This document shows positions 42,574 through 51,925 of a stretch of DNA of 64,000 nt, in pieces. This DNA is from JANWYT01 sp034437555 (GTDB lineage Bacteria > Chloroflexota > Anaerolineae > Aggregatilineales > Phototrophicaceae). The translations under genes were made by a program, and so were the position numbers. The stretch spans positions 36,078 through 100,077 of the forward strand of contig DAOTTQ010000077.1 of NCBI GenBank assembly GCA_034437555.1. The letters run 5' to 3'. The notes below the pieces were generated by a model, which made no database searches, was not told the origin of the DNA, and worked only from the letters and a program-made list of their open reading frames with translations. Each line of letters starts with the position of its first letter. Position 1 is the first letter of the stretch.

Positions 42574-42607
42574 AAAAGGCACGTTCTAAGTGTCTTCAGA
42601 ACGTGCC
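42574..42607 (-). terminator. Terminator of the kinase-phosphodiesterase operon
   Basis: Perfect 10-bp stem GGCACGTTCT / AGAACGTGCC with a 10-base loop. On the minus strand it is followed by TTTTGTTGTTTT. It lies about 140 bases beyond the phosphodiesterase stop and just upstream of the lacI promoter. Confidence 0.8.
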
Positions 42608-42745
42608 AAAATAGCATAAAATAATGTCTTTTTACGGTTGCCTGTGCAGTTTGCCCGATGCCCTTACAAGAAAGAGGGGGAGAAAAAAGGACTCACAATT
42701 GCCATAGGATTTAACTTAAAACTCTTGCATACACATTTATAGCGT

Positions 42746-43534
42746 TTAAGACAAGAGTGCTTCGGTTAAGGGAGTACCTTCCCAATCCGTATAAGGTTTA
42801 ATGCCTAGTAAATGGGTTACTGTGGGAGCAGTGTTCAAAAGGCTTACAGGGGTGGTTAATTCATAGCCTTGCTTAATCCCCTTCCCTGCCATAACAAACG
42901 GAATGGTCATATCTTCTGGAAGCGTTGTGCCATGTGTGCGTTCATGTCCGCCGTGGTCAGCGTGTGCAATCACGAATGTGTCTTTATCCAATATCGCCAG
43001 TACATCGCCAAGTAGCGCGTCTACACGATGCGCTTGCGCTAAATACATCTCAGACATCCAACCAAACGCATGCCCCACACTATCTATTGTGCCAAAGTAT
43101 AGAAACGTAAAAGGCGTTGGGCTATTTTGAAAATGCTGAACGGCTTGTTGTGCCATAATGTCGTCACCATCCAGCGTATAGGCTGTATCTGTAAAGAAGC
43201 TAAACGCTAGGCTACCGGGACGACTAACATCCCGTAGCTGTTCCCAATTGTAAAAGAATGCGCTGGCATAGTCATATAGCTTTAGTTGTTCTACCAAGCC
43301 ACGCACAGGGCGCGCCATTGAATGATAGTCATTATCTATGATGCCGTGTCTTTCGGGGGGTATGCTATGAAAAATACTCATATGACAAGGCAATGTCAGC
43401 GAAGGATTCATTGATTGCCCTTTAAGCGTATATGCCCCACGTTGCATTAAACCCCAAAAGTTGGGCGTGCGCTCCGCACTAACCGCGTCGGGGCGCAATC
43501 CATCTAACATCATAAACAGCACACGATTTGTCAT
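42746..43534 (-). CDS. Small alkaline-phosphatase-superfamily phosphodiesterase
   Basis: A 262-residue protein of the type I phosphodiesterase/nucleotide pyrophosphatase group. The first metal motif is VLFMMLDGLRPDAV, the nucleophile region NPSLTLPCHMSIFHSI (probably Thr48), and the second metal site IAHADHGGHERTHG. It is much shorter than the one at 9625-11031 and lacks a signal peptide. The start follows CAGGAGATAAA. It begins 13 bases after the kinase-WD40 gene's stop, so both are on one transcript. Substrate unknown. Confidence 0.82.
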   Translation of the reverse strand: MTNRVLFMMLDGLRPDAVSAERTPNFWGLMQRGAYTLKGQSMNPSLTLPCHMSIFHSIPPERHGIIDNDYHSMARPVRGLVEQLKLYDYASAFFYNWEQLRDVSRPGSLAFSFFTDTAYTLDGDDIMAQQAVQHFQNSPTPFTFLYFGTIDSVGHAFGWMSEMYLAQAHRVDALLGDVLAILDKDTFVIAHADHGGHERTHGTTLPEDMTIPFVMAGKGIKQGYELTTPVSLLNTAPTVTHLLGIKPYTDWEGTPLTEALLS

Positions 43535-43547
43535 TTTATCTCCTGTT

Positions 43548-46500
43548 TTACGGCGATTCGGCTTCGCATAGCGTCAGATTAAAACGTTCACGGTCTTGGC
43601 AAGTTAGCGTATACACCCAACGATTCTCAACACCATAAGCCACTAGCGCATCAACATCTAAAACGGGCAAACGATTAAGCGATACAAGGTCATTCTCTGC
43701 AACCACAGCCACAAACTCGCCATCATAACTTACATCAAAGCCCGTCATCAAAACATCATAGTTAATGCGCCCCAGTTCTGCGCCAGTAGACACATCCCAC
43801 AAACGCAAGGTCGAATCTAAAGACCCTGACACAAGGCGTTTACCATCGGGACTAAATTCCAAGCCCGCGATGGTCTTTGTATGCCCATTCAGTCGGCGTA
43901 GCACTTGCCCTGTTTCCAAGTCCCATAGCAAAATAAGGTTGTCATAGCCCCCCGTTGCCAAATAACGACTATCACGGCTAACGGTACTAATCCAAAGAGG
44001 CCCAGTGTGTTCTACCAGACGATAGCGTTCTTCATAGGTGTTTGCGTCCCAAATAACAACCTCACGGTCTAGTGTACCCGCAATAATGACGCTATCGTTT
44101 AAGCCAAAATTTACGGCATAAACTTCGCTAAGGTCGTTGTTAAAGATGTGCTTTTCTTCGCCCGTTGCTACGTCCCACAAACGCACAGAACCATCATCAG
44201 ACCCCGAAACAATGCTTTGCCCATCATCACTTACATCAATACGCCAAACACGCCCCCCATGCCCATTAAGAATGTGGTTGGGCTGGTAAGTTTCTACATC
44301 CCATATCACAATCAAGCCATCAGAACCACTAGAAAAGAGTGTTTTGCCGTCATCGCTAATTTTAATTTCGTACAGATACACGTCAGGCAAATGCCCACCT
44401 ATAAACTGCCCTTGCAGTACGCCAGAGTCCTTGTCCCATGCGTAGATGATGCCATCAGGCGCACTTGTAAACAGTCTTTCTCCATCACGGCTAATCACAG
44501 TGGATGAAGAACTTGCGGTTTCGCCATCTAAGCCATAACGCCGCACCAAAAGCGGGCTTTCGATACTCCACTCACGAATTGTTTCGTCTTGTGCCACCGA
44601 GAAGAACGTTTTGCCATCAGGGGCAAATGCGAGGTCACGGATGGGCGCAGAATGTCCCACGAACTGATTCATGATGCGGTTGGTGCGTGCATCCCACAGA
44701 ATAACGGCGTTATCCCATCCGCCCGACACAATCGAATAGCCATCAGGGCTAACTGCCACAGTATTCACCCAATCAGTATGCCCCTCTAGCCGATGAAGTG
44801 GATTACCCGTTGCCATATCCCATATAATAATGGTGCGGTCAGCCGAAGCCGTATAAGCCAGTGTGCCATCTGCGGAAACCGATAAATCTTGCACAAGGTC
44901 GGCATGACCCTCAAAACGGCGTACTTGCTCGCAAGTTTCAACGTTCCACAACAGCATCACGTTGTCGCCCTCAGACGACAATTCAGAGCCATACACCGCT
45001 AACGCAGACTTACCATCGGGCAAAAAGCGCACGCGCCTTACCTCGCTATTGTTAGCGACCATTTTGCAAATTTCTTGCCCTGTCTCAAAATTCCATAGGC
45101 GCAAAGAGGCGTCGTTAAGGTTGGCATTGGTGGTAAAACGCCCCCCACCCGACAGCAAGCGTGTTCCATCTGGGCTAATGTCAACAGCACGCACATCTGC
45201 CGTATGTCCCTCAAAGCGGCGCACTTCCTCGCCAGTTTCTACGTCCCACACCCGTATAGTCTCGTCAGAGGATGCCGACACCAAAAAACGGTCATCTTGT
45301 GTAAACAAAGCCTGCCACACTGTATCGGTGTGTCCTTCAAAGACACGAACAAGCCCTTTGCCTTCAATATCCCATAGCTTGAGGGTGTTATCATCTTCGG
45401 GGCGTTGGCTTGCACTATATCGTCCACTGCCTGTCAGTAGCCATTGTCCGTCTGTACTCACTTGAACGCTCATTACAGGCGATGTATGCCCTGTAAAAAC
45501 GTGCGTTGTACCCAGCCCATACACCGTTTGTACCAAAATGCTGGCAACTTGGGGTGGGGGGTTAGGGATTTTTGCCGCCTCTAGCGATAACGCCAGTGCA
45601 ATATCGCCATTCCCTGCTGCAAGCTCTAATTGCGAATTAAAAACAGTCACAAGTGTCTGCACCTCATCCGCACGCCGTTGGGCAAGCTGGCGTTGAACTT
45701 CGGCAGTCGTTTGGGCATTACGCGCCACCACCGCCGAAACAACCGCAAATAAAGCCACGCCCAGCATTAAGAATGCAAAGATGCGCAATCTTTGGGCGTT
45801 CTTACTTTGTGCATCTGCTACTTGGTTAGCGAGTTCCAATTCACGGGCTTGTTGGGCTTCTTTTGCCCGCTCTAAGGCTTCACGCTGGAAAAGGCTTTCT
45901 GTTAAAAAACCCCGTTCTTGGGGTGTAAGCGTAAGGCTAGTGGTTTCTGCCCATGTTTCAAGCTGGTTTAGGCGTGCGCCCGTTAGTAAGTAGCTTGTAT
46001 CTTGCTGATGCGCTCCCCAATCTGTCGTGGCTTCTGCCAAAATGCGCTCGGTTTTTAGGTCGTCTTGATAGGTGTCTATCCATTGGCGGAGGCGTTGCCA
46101 CTCACGAATCAAGGCTTCGTGGGCAATTTCAACCATTGGCTCACGAGTACCTGCTTCACCTTCAAACGTCAGCAAGAACCACGACGCAAACGCATCTAAA
46201 ATTTGGTTGACCAGCGCCTTATCACCCAACGCGACCAACAAGGCACGCGCAGTTTTTCGGCGTGAAATGCTTCCGTCATGATTTAAGGACACCAAGCGCA
46301 AGAAAATTTGACGTATTAGGTCATTAGAACCAGCGATTTTTGCTGTGAGTGTGCTAAATAGTTCTTCTGGACGTTTGGATAATGCACCAAAAATCCCGCC
46401 CGTTTGATAATAAGACATAAAGTTAAGCGTGCGCTCTTGCCGATAGCTAAAGCTCTCAAAGAGCGTATATTGCATCAGGGGCAATGCACCGGGCTGACCG

Positions 46501-48065
46501 CGCAAATCATCCATAACAGCGTTTACAAATTCACGCTCCACAGTTAGTCCCACGCGCTCGGCGGGACCAGTGATGGCACGCTCTATTTCTGATAACGTCA
46601 TCGGGAGCATCAATTGCGTGCGCCGTTGTAACAACTTAGAAAACAGCTCATGTGCCAGTGGGCGGTCATAATAATCGGCACGCATGGTAACAACAATCCG
46701 CACAGGCACATCTTCGGCTAATGCCGTTTCGTACAAGAGCATCAAGAACTGTTCACGCTCGGCTTCGTCCTCTGTTAAGGTATACAGTTGCTCAAAACTA
46801 TCAACGACAATCAATAGCTGGCTATTTTTCGCTTCAAACAAGTCACTATTGATGTTTGCTAGCGTGGTAGAATCCAATTTCAAACGATCTAAAAGGTTTG
46901 GCACAGGTTTAGAGGCAACACTCAATAACGCATTGGCAAGCTGTTGAAGTGGGTTAACGCTAGGGGTCATATCCACGATAAACCATTCATCCGCCCCCGT
47001 AATTGCCCCGCGCCGAATGGCAGGAATAAGCCCAGCATGGACAAAACTGGTTTTCCCAGAACCGCTGGGGCCCACCAACGCCAAAAATTCTACGAAGTCA
47101 TCATCCTCAGTCAGTCGCCCTAGCACTTCTAATACAAGGGTTTCTCTACCAAAAAAATCCCGTGAGTCGGCTTCTGTAAATGCACGCAAGCCTTTATACG
47201 GGTTAACCAGTTCGGGCAAAATAACCGTCACACTTTCGGGTTTACCCAGCAAAGCCCGCTCAAAATCTTGCGCCAGTTTAAGCGCATCATCATACCGTTT
47301 GGTAGATTCTTTAGCCGTTGCACGCTGAATCACTTCGTTAACGGAATCGGGCAAACCAAGCGCCTTTGGAATGTTTGGTAGGGGGTCGTTAAGCTGTTTC
47401 ATGACCAAAGACCCCGTAGAAATATCACCATAAGGATAGCTACCGGTCAACATTTCATACAGCACAATACCGAGTGCGTAAATATCTGTGGGGGCGATAA
47501 AACCTTCTGTTCTTAGGGCTTCGGGGGCAGCATACGCCACAGAACCCACAAACGCCTCATCCCTAGCCGTTTCGGAATTACGGTTTTTGTCTAAGAGCGC
47601 AATGCCAAAATCGCTAAGATAGGCATTGCCATCGTCATCTATCATGATATTTTGTGGTTTTACATCGCGGTGAATAACGCCATTACGATGAGAAAACGCC
47701 AACGCAGAGGCAATTTGTTGGGCAATTTGCAAGGTACGATGTTGGGGTAACGCGCCCTCGCCTAAAATTTGGCGCAAACTCCCCCCCCTTAAAAAGCGCA
47801 TCACAATATAGGCACCGTCCGCCTCGCGCCAGTAATCAAATACCGGGACGATGTGCGGATGCTCTAGGCGTGCGACCAGTTGCGCCTCTATTTCAAAGCG
47901 TCTGATAAAGTCTGCATCATTGGCATATTCTGGCAAAATAATCTTAATGGCTACCTCACGCCCCAAAACGGGTTGCATGGCCCGATAGACCGCGCCAAAC
48001 CCACCTGCCCCTATGCGTTCTTGTACCTCATACCCTCGCAAAACCTGTCCTACCAAATTTGACAT
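43548..48065 (-). CDS. Ser/Thr protein kinase fused to STAND ATPase, transmembrane helix and WD40 propellers
   Basis: A 1505-residue signalling protein. Residues 10-275 are a PknB-like kinase: GAGGFG loop (19-24), Lys41, HRDVKPQN with Asp134, and Asp152-Phe-Gly. Residues 288-700 are an nSTAND-type ATPase: NPYKGLRAFTEADSRDFFGRE, Walker A GPSGSGKT (332-339) and Walker B LLIVVDSFEQL (around Asp422). After a coiled coil (725-757), residues 761-781 form a membrane helix. From about 850 to 1475 run roughly fourteen WD40 repeats (GHTSPVMSVQVSTDGQWLLTGS...KLWDIEG), enough for two seven-bladed propellers. Kinase and ATPase appear catalytically intact. Such proteins occur in multicellular-like bacteria; the signal and targets are unknown. 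Confidence 0.9.
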   Translation of the reverse strand: MSNLVGQVLRGYEVQERIGAGGFGAVYRAMQPVLGREVAIKIILPEYANDADFIRRFEIEAQLVARLEHPHIVPVFDYWREADGAYIVMRFLRGGSLRQILGEGALPQHRTLQIAQQIASALAFSHRNGVIHRDVKPQNIMIDDDGNAYLSDFGIALLDKNRNSETARDEAFVGSVAYAAPEALRTEGFIAPTDIYALGIVLYEMLTGSYPYGDISTGSLVMKQLNDPLPNIPKALGLPDSVNEVIQRATAKESTKRYDDALKLAQDFERALLGKPESVTVILPELVNPYKGLRAFTEADSRDFFGRETLVLEVLGRLTEDDDFVEFLALVGPSGSGKTSFVHAGLIPAIRRGAITGADEWFIVDMTPSVNPLQQLANALLSVASKPVPNLLDRLKLDSTTLANINSDLFEAKNSQLLIVVDSFEQLYTLTEDEAEREQFLMLLYETALAEDVPVRIVVTMRADYYDRPLAHELFSKLLQRRTQLMLPMTLSEIERAITGPAERVGLTVEREFVNAVMDDLRGQPGALPLMQYTLFESFSYRQERTLNFMSYYQTGGIFGALSKRPEELFSTLTAKIAGSNDLIRQIFLRLVSLNHDGSISRRKTARALLVALGDKALVNQILDAFASWFLLTFEGEAGTREPMVEIAHEALIREWQRLRQWIDTYQDDLKTERILAEATTDWGAHQQDTSYLLTGARLNQLETWAETTSLTLTPQERGFLTESLFQREALERAKEAQQARELELANQVADAQSKNAQRLRIFAFLMLGVALFAVVSAVVARNAQTTAEVQRQLAQRRADEVQTLVTVFNSQLELAAGNGDIALALSLEAAKIPNPPPQVASILVQTVYGLGTTHVFTGHTSPVMSVQVSTDGQWLLTGSGRYSASQRPEDDNTLKLWDIEGKGLVRVFEGHTDTVWQALFTQDDRFLVSASSDETIRVWDVETGEEVRRFEGHTADVRAVDISPDGTRLLSGGGRFTTNANLNDASLRLWNFETGQEICKMVANNSEVRRVRFLPDGKSALAVYGSELSSEGDNVMLLWNVETCEQVRRFEGHADLVQDLSVSADGTLAYTASADRTIIIWDMATGNPLHRLEGHTDWVNTVAVSPDGYSIVSGGWDNAVILWDARTNRIMNQFVGHSAPIRDLAFAPDGKTFFSVAQDETIREWSIESPLLVRRYGLDGETASSSSTVISRDGERLFTSAPDGIIYAWDKDSGVLQGQFIGGHLPDVYLYEIKISDDGKTLFSSGSDGLIVIWDVETYQPNHILNGHGGRVWRIDVSDDGQSIVSGSDDGSVRLWDVATGEEKHIFNNDLSEVYAVNFGLNDSVIIAGTLDREVVIWDANTYEERYRLVEHTGPLWISTVSRDSRYLATGGYDNLILLWDLETGQVLRRLNGHTKTIAGLEFSPDGKRLVSGSLDSTLRLWDVSTGAELGRINYDVLMTGFDVSYDGEFVAVVAENDLVSLNRLPVLDVDALVAYGVENRWVYTLTCQDRERFNLTLCEAESP

Positions 48066-48119
48066 TCCGTTAAGCCTCTGTGTAGCTTACCAACGTTTTC
48101 ATTATAGCCATCTATGGCG

Positions 48120-49289
48120 TTATAAGCCATTAACGCTTATTGCGCCCAGCCAAGAAGCAAGGTTTTCAATCTGTTGGCGAAGAGCCATTTTTTGTTCAGG
48201 GGTAGGTATGGTTTCCCAATGAATCGCATGAATATCTAGGCTATTTGTTTTACGGTTAAATTGCGGGTCAATACGCCCTACTATCACATCTTCATACAAA
48301 AATGGCATGACAAAATAGCCGTATTGGCGTTTTGAAGCAGGCGTATAAATCTCTAACCTAAAGTAGAAATTAAACAGTTGTTCAATTCGCCCTCTATCAC
48401 AAATAAGGTTATCAAACGGTGAAAGTAAGGCATGGCGAGGTTGCCAATCGTGGGCTTCAATACGCTCTAGTAATGCCGTATTCCCTACGTACCACTCGCC
48501 TTTCCATTCTGTGCCATTCTCCGCGATATTTACGCGCTCTATTGCCCCTTCGTTGGCAAGTTGTTCCAAATGATGCTTCATTTTGGGGTATTCCCCCCGT
48601 GTAAAGTGATAGTTGACGTGCTTGGATGTTCCTAAACCCAGTGCATTTAGGGCAATCTTTAAGGATTGGCGCACGCGCCCCTCTTCGGTTAAGTCATGAC
48701 GGGGTGTCCATTCGGGCAAAATACGCTCGCTGACATCCCACACGCGAAACCCACCCTTTAGCCGATTCGCAACCCCAATCTCGCCCGTAAGCCACAAATG
48801 GTCAACCATACGGTCAATATTGCGCCCGCTTGTCCAGCCCGATGTATGCCAGCCCAAATCAACTTGGTCGTTTCCTTCAATCTCTTTAAGTTGAGATGCA
48901 CCACGCTCACGAAACACCTTTAGCACATGCTGACGAAGCGCGTCATTTTGTTGCACCCACTCCGTACGAGAATTTTTAGACTGCACGTATCGCGTCATAA
49001 TATGTTGGTGAATGGGGTAGTGTTCCGTAAGTACAATGCTGGCAGCATGCGCCCAATACTCAAAAAGAGCGCGTTCTTCCCACATCAAATGATTAAATGT
49101 TGCGATATCGTATGCCCCCAACCGACTCCACAACACTAGAAAATGATTTTGTATCACGGCTTTGGTCGGGTCTAATTGCAAGCATCCCAGTTGCCGAATG
49201 GTTTCTAGCATGTTGCGTGAAGGCGCGTCTAAAAATTGTGATGCTATCGCCAAGCGTCGTGCGGTTTGACCTGTGATTGTGCGTATCAT
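48120..49289 (-). CDS. YcaQ/AlkX-like winged-helix DNA glycosylase
   Basis: A 389-residue member of the HTH_42 family. ARRLAIASQFL opens the first winged helix; LGCLQLDPTKAVIQNHFLVLWSRLG contains a Gln38-Leu-Asp40 triad, corresponding to the QxD catalytic motif of the YcaQ-like subgroup, which excises interstrand crosslinks and alkylated bases. WEERALFEYWAHAASIV and a C-terminal RIDPQFNRKTNSLDIHAIHWE agree. Length is normal. The gene is single, with a GGGGAGAG site before the ATG; function is from family knowledge. Confidence 0.85.
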   Translation of the reverse strand: MIRTITGQTARRLAIASQFLDAPSRNMLETIRQLGCLQLDPTKAVIQNHFLVLWSRLGAYDIATFNHLMWEERALFEYWAHAASIVLTEHYPIHQHIMTRYVQSKNSRTEWVQQNDALRQHVLKVFRERGASQLKEIEGNDQVDLGWHTSGWTSGRNIDRMVDHLWLTGEIGVANRLKGGFRVWDVSERILPEWTPRHDLTEEGRVRQSLKIALNALGLGTSKHVNYHFTRGEYPKMKHHLEQLANEGAIERVNIAENGTEWKGEWYVGNTALLERIEAHDWQPRHALLSPFDNLICDRGRIEQLFNFYFRLEIYTPASKRQYGYFVMPFLYEDVIVGRIDPQFNRKTNSLDIHAIHWETIPTPEQKMALRQQIENLASWLGAISVNGL

Positions 49290-49364
49290 GTCGCTCTCCC
49301 CTCAATGAATACGTTTATTTTTTGAGGAGAAATTATAACAGGATTTAGAACATTTGTACAAATT

Positions 49365-50396
49365 TTACTTGGTAACAGTGACTTTGTTTAACCCACGCGG
49401 TTTGTCCACAGGATAGCCCCGATAGAGAGCCTGCTTCATAGCGAATACTTGCCCATGCACTACCGCCAAAATGGGCGATAGCCATTCAGGAACATCAGGG
49501 ATTCGCATACCATAATGCCCCCCTGCTAAGGCTTCGTCGTCATTAGAAATAACAAGACACTCTGCCCCACGTTCTTTTAGCACATTCAGTAAGTCTAGTT
49601 GATATGGCAATGTCACCCCTTTAGGCGCAACCAACATCACGGGAAAGCCTTGTTGAATAGTTGCAATGGGCCCATGCCTGAAGTCGGCTTCGCTGTAGCC
49701 GTGTGTACTCATATAACACAGTTCTTTCACCTTTAAGCTAATTTCAAACGCCGTACAGTAATTAAAACCGCGTCCAATAACAGCTAAATTAGTTGCATAG
49801 CGATAGCGTTCTGCCCATTGGTTAATGCTGTGGGTATTTTCTAGCGTTTGTGCCATGGCATCGGGCAACAAAGAAAGTTCACCCTTAAGCTCTTTATGGG
49901 GTGTAAGCTCTGCAATCAGCATGGCAATAATTGTCAATTGCGCGGTATAAGTTTTTGTAGCAGCAATGCTCACTTCTTCCCCCGCTAATAAAGACAGGTG
50001 ATATTGTGCCGTTTGCGCCATCGGCGAATCTTCATAGTTAGTAATTGCCAGCGTCAATGCGCCCTGTTTACGGGCATCTTCTAGCACTTGGCGCACATCT
50101 TCGGCACGCCCGCTTTGAGAAATGCCTATCACCAAGCCATGAGCAAGATTGGGCGGCATTTGATACAGGGTATGAAGTGAAGGCGCAGCCAACATCATGG
50201 GCAAGCCCGTATATGCACCTAACAGATATTTGGCATACAACGCCGCATTATCCGAAGTACCACGCGCCGCCAAACAAACAAACGTCGGGTTGAAGGCTTT
50301 AATGGCTTCTGCAATTTTGGCAACTCTAGCCATTTGTTCGTTAATTAAACTAACCAACACATCTTTCTGCTGAAATATCTCTTGTTCTAAGTGCAT
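49365..50396 (-). CDS. SIS-domain protein, GlmS-C-terminal/NagB-II-like
   Basis: A 343-residue protein made of two SIS domains. FVCLAARGTSDNAALYAKYLL, LVIGISQSGRAEDVRQVLEDAR, SIAATKTYTAQL and GRGFNYCTAFEISLKVKELCYMSTHGYSEADFRHGP are the sugar-phosphate-binding segments shared with the isomerase half of GlmS. It lacks the glutaminase domain, so a deaminase, deglycase or isomerase acting on glucosamine-6-phosphate or a fructosamine-6-phosphate is likely. No sugar kinase or nag gene is adjacent. It diverges from the acidic TPR protein. Confidence 0.82.
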   Translation of the reverse strand: MHLEQEIFQQKDVLVSLINEQMARVAKIAEAIKAFNPTFVCLAARGTSDNAALYAKYLLGAYTGLPMMLAAPSLHTLYQMPPNLAHGLVIGISQSGRAEDVRQVLEDARKQGALTLAITNYEDSPMAQTAQYHLSLLAGEEVSIAATKTYTAQLTIIAMLIAELTPHKELKGELSLLPDAMAQTLENTHSINQWAERYRYATNLAVIGRGFNYCTAFEISLKVKELCYMSTHGYSEADFRHGPIATIQQGFPVMLVAPKGVTLPYQLDLLNVLKERGAECLVISNDDEALAGGHYGMRIPDVPEWLSPILAVVHGQVFAMKQALYRGYPVDKPRGLNKVTVTK

Positions 50397-50436
50397 GGTC
50401 TTATTCCCTTTTCTAGCGTTCCTTGAGTGATAGGCT

Positions 50437-50442
50437 TATAAT
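50437..50442 (+). promoter_or_regulatory. -10 element of the acidic TPR-like protein gene
   Basis: TATAAT lies 38 bases before the start codon. No acceptable -35 is present. Confidence 0.4.
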
Positions 50443-50479
50443 ATAACACTATAAGCGAGAAAAATCAGGAGTAAAAGCC

Positions 50480-51478
50480 ATGACAGCGAATGTAGAGGGA
50501 ATGGTGCGTTCTGCCGTAGACGCGATTCGCGCCGGCAACAAAGCCGATGCTCGTACCTTCTTAGACCGCGCCCTTGAACTAGACGAGTACAACGAAGAAG
50601 CGTGGTTATGGTTAAGTTCTGTAGTAGATACGCCCGAAGAACAGCGCACCTGTTTAGACAACGTTCTCATCATTAACCCTAGAAACGAAAAAGCGCGTGC
50701 GGGCTTAAAAGCCTTAGGCATAGACCCCGACGCAAATAGTAGTACCCCTGCGCTAACCAATGCAGCCGATGATTTGTTTCCATCTACGCCTGCGTTTAAC
50801 CTTGACGATGACGATGATTTATTTTCTGAAGATGATTTTTCGCCAAGTACGCCCTCATTTGATAGCAAACCCGACATCATTGCCACCAGTAGCGCAAGCT
50901 CCTCATTTACATTCGAGCAACCCGCCGCAGATGTATATGATGATTGGGTAGCGAATTTGGGCATTAACAAAGGCAAAACAGCCGCACATCCCCCCGTTAC
51001 CGAAGCGCAAGATGCGACATTTGGGCTAGATTTTGACGATGACTTCTTCTCATCACCTCCCCCAGCAACGCCCGCCGTTACACCTGCCGCTAATGAATCC
51101 AACGCCAATCCATTTGGAGAAGACCCTTTCGGTGAAGACCCCTTTGCTGCCGCACCCTCTTTTAGCAGCACGCAAGCCGGTTACGATGATGAAGCCGAAG
51201 AATACACTTTAGAAACAGAGTCGTTTGAATCGGTCATCAATTTACCTGTAAACGAAAGCTTTGAGAACCTGTTTGATGATGATTTGCTGGGGATGGGTCA
51301 AAGAGCTGAAGAATCAGAAGATGTGATGGTGAATTTTGAGAAAATTCCAAGCCACATCAATGCAGGCAGGCTACCCGGCATCAATGAAAAAGCCCCAACG
51401 CTCTTGTTTGTAGGCATTATGATTGCGATTCTATGGAATGTAGGAGCAGTTGCTGTTCTACTCACACGGCTAGGTTAA
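50480..51478 (+). CDS. Acidic protein with TPR-like N-terminus and C-terminal membrane anchor
   Basis: A 332-residue protein with an AGGAGTAAAAGCC ribosome site. Residues 5-75 look like two TPR-type helical hairpins (AVDAIRAGNKADARTFLDRALELDEYNEEAWLWLSSVV). Residues 80-290 are low in complexity and rich in Asp, Glu, Ser, Thr and Pro (NLDDDDDLFSEDDFS, NPFGEDPFGEDPF repeat), so probably disordered. Residues 306-330 are a single transmembrane helix. The N-terminus should be cytoplasmic. I know the N-terminal motif from Chloroflexota proteins of unknown role; the function is open. Confidence 0.6.
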   Translation: MTANVEGMVRSAVDAIRAGNKADARTFLDRALELDEYNEEAWLWLSSVVDTPEEQRTCLDNVLIINPRNEKARAGLKALGIDPDANSSTPALTNAADDLFPSTPAFNLDDDDDLFSEDDFSPSTPSFDSKPDIIATSSASSSFTFEQPAADVYDDWVANLGINKGKTAAHPPVTEAQDATFGLDFDDDFFSSPPPATPAVTPAANESNANPFGEDPFGEDPFAAAPSFSSTQAGYDDEAEEYTLETESFESVINLPVNESFENLFDDDLLGMGQRAEESEDVMVNFEKIPSHINAGRLPGINEKAPTLLFVGIMIAILWNVGAVAVLLTRLG

Positions 51479-51485
51479 GACAACC

Positions 51486-51514
51486 TAGACAAAATGGCGT
51501 GTTTTTTATACAAT
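51486..51514 (+). promoter_or_regulatory. Promoter of rpsT
   Basis: TAGACA (51486-51491), 17-base spacer, TACAAT (51509-51514), 77 bases before the start. Confidence 0.65.
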
Positions 51515-51590
51515 GACGCTTTGCTATGTTTGGCAACTGAACGATTTAAGAAAGGGATTGAGTGGGGATTTTTCCCACCACTAGAGCATT

Positions 51591-51866
51591 ATGGCTAACA
51601 ATAGATCGCAAATCAAGCGTATTCGTCAGACTGAAAAGAAGCGTATCTTCAACCGCAACTTCCGTAACCGTTCACGTACCCTGATTAAGGCTGCACGCCT
51701 TGCTATCAGCAAGCAAAACGTGGAAACCGCAGAAGAAACCGTAAAACGTGCTATCCGTGACCTTGATAAAAATGCCAGCCGTGGCGTTTTACACAAGCGC
51801 AACGCCGCACGCCGTAAGGGTCGCTTAATGAAACAATTGGCTGCACTAAAAGCCGACAAGAGCTAA
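51591..51866 (+). CDS. rpsT: 30S ribosomal protein S20
   Basis: A 91-residue, very basic helical protein of standard S20 length. MANNRSQIKRIRQTEKKRIFNRNFRNRSRTLIKAARLAI is the family opening, and GVLHKRNAARRKGRLMKQLAAL the ending. S20 binds 16S rRNA early in 30S assembly. The gene has its own promoter and terminator. A long leader (77 bases) offers room for feedback control, but I see no clear structure. Confidence 0.97.
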   Translation: MANNRSQIKRIRQTEKKRIFNRNFRNRSRTLIKAARLAISKQNVETAEETVKRAIRDLDKNASRGVLHKRNAARRKGRLMKQLAALKADKS

Positions 51867-51872
51867 TAAAAG

Positions 51873-51897
51873 AGGACGCAGAATCGCGTCCTTTTTT
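51873..51897 (+). terminator. Terminator of rpsT
   Basis: Stem AGGACGC / GCGTCCT with loop AGAATC and T6. Confidence 0.85.
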
Positions 51898-51925
51898 ATT
51901 CTGTGTTCTTCCCCTGTTTGCACTC

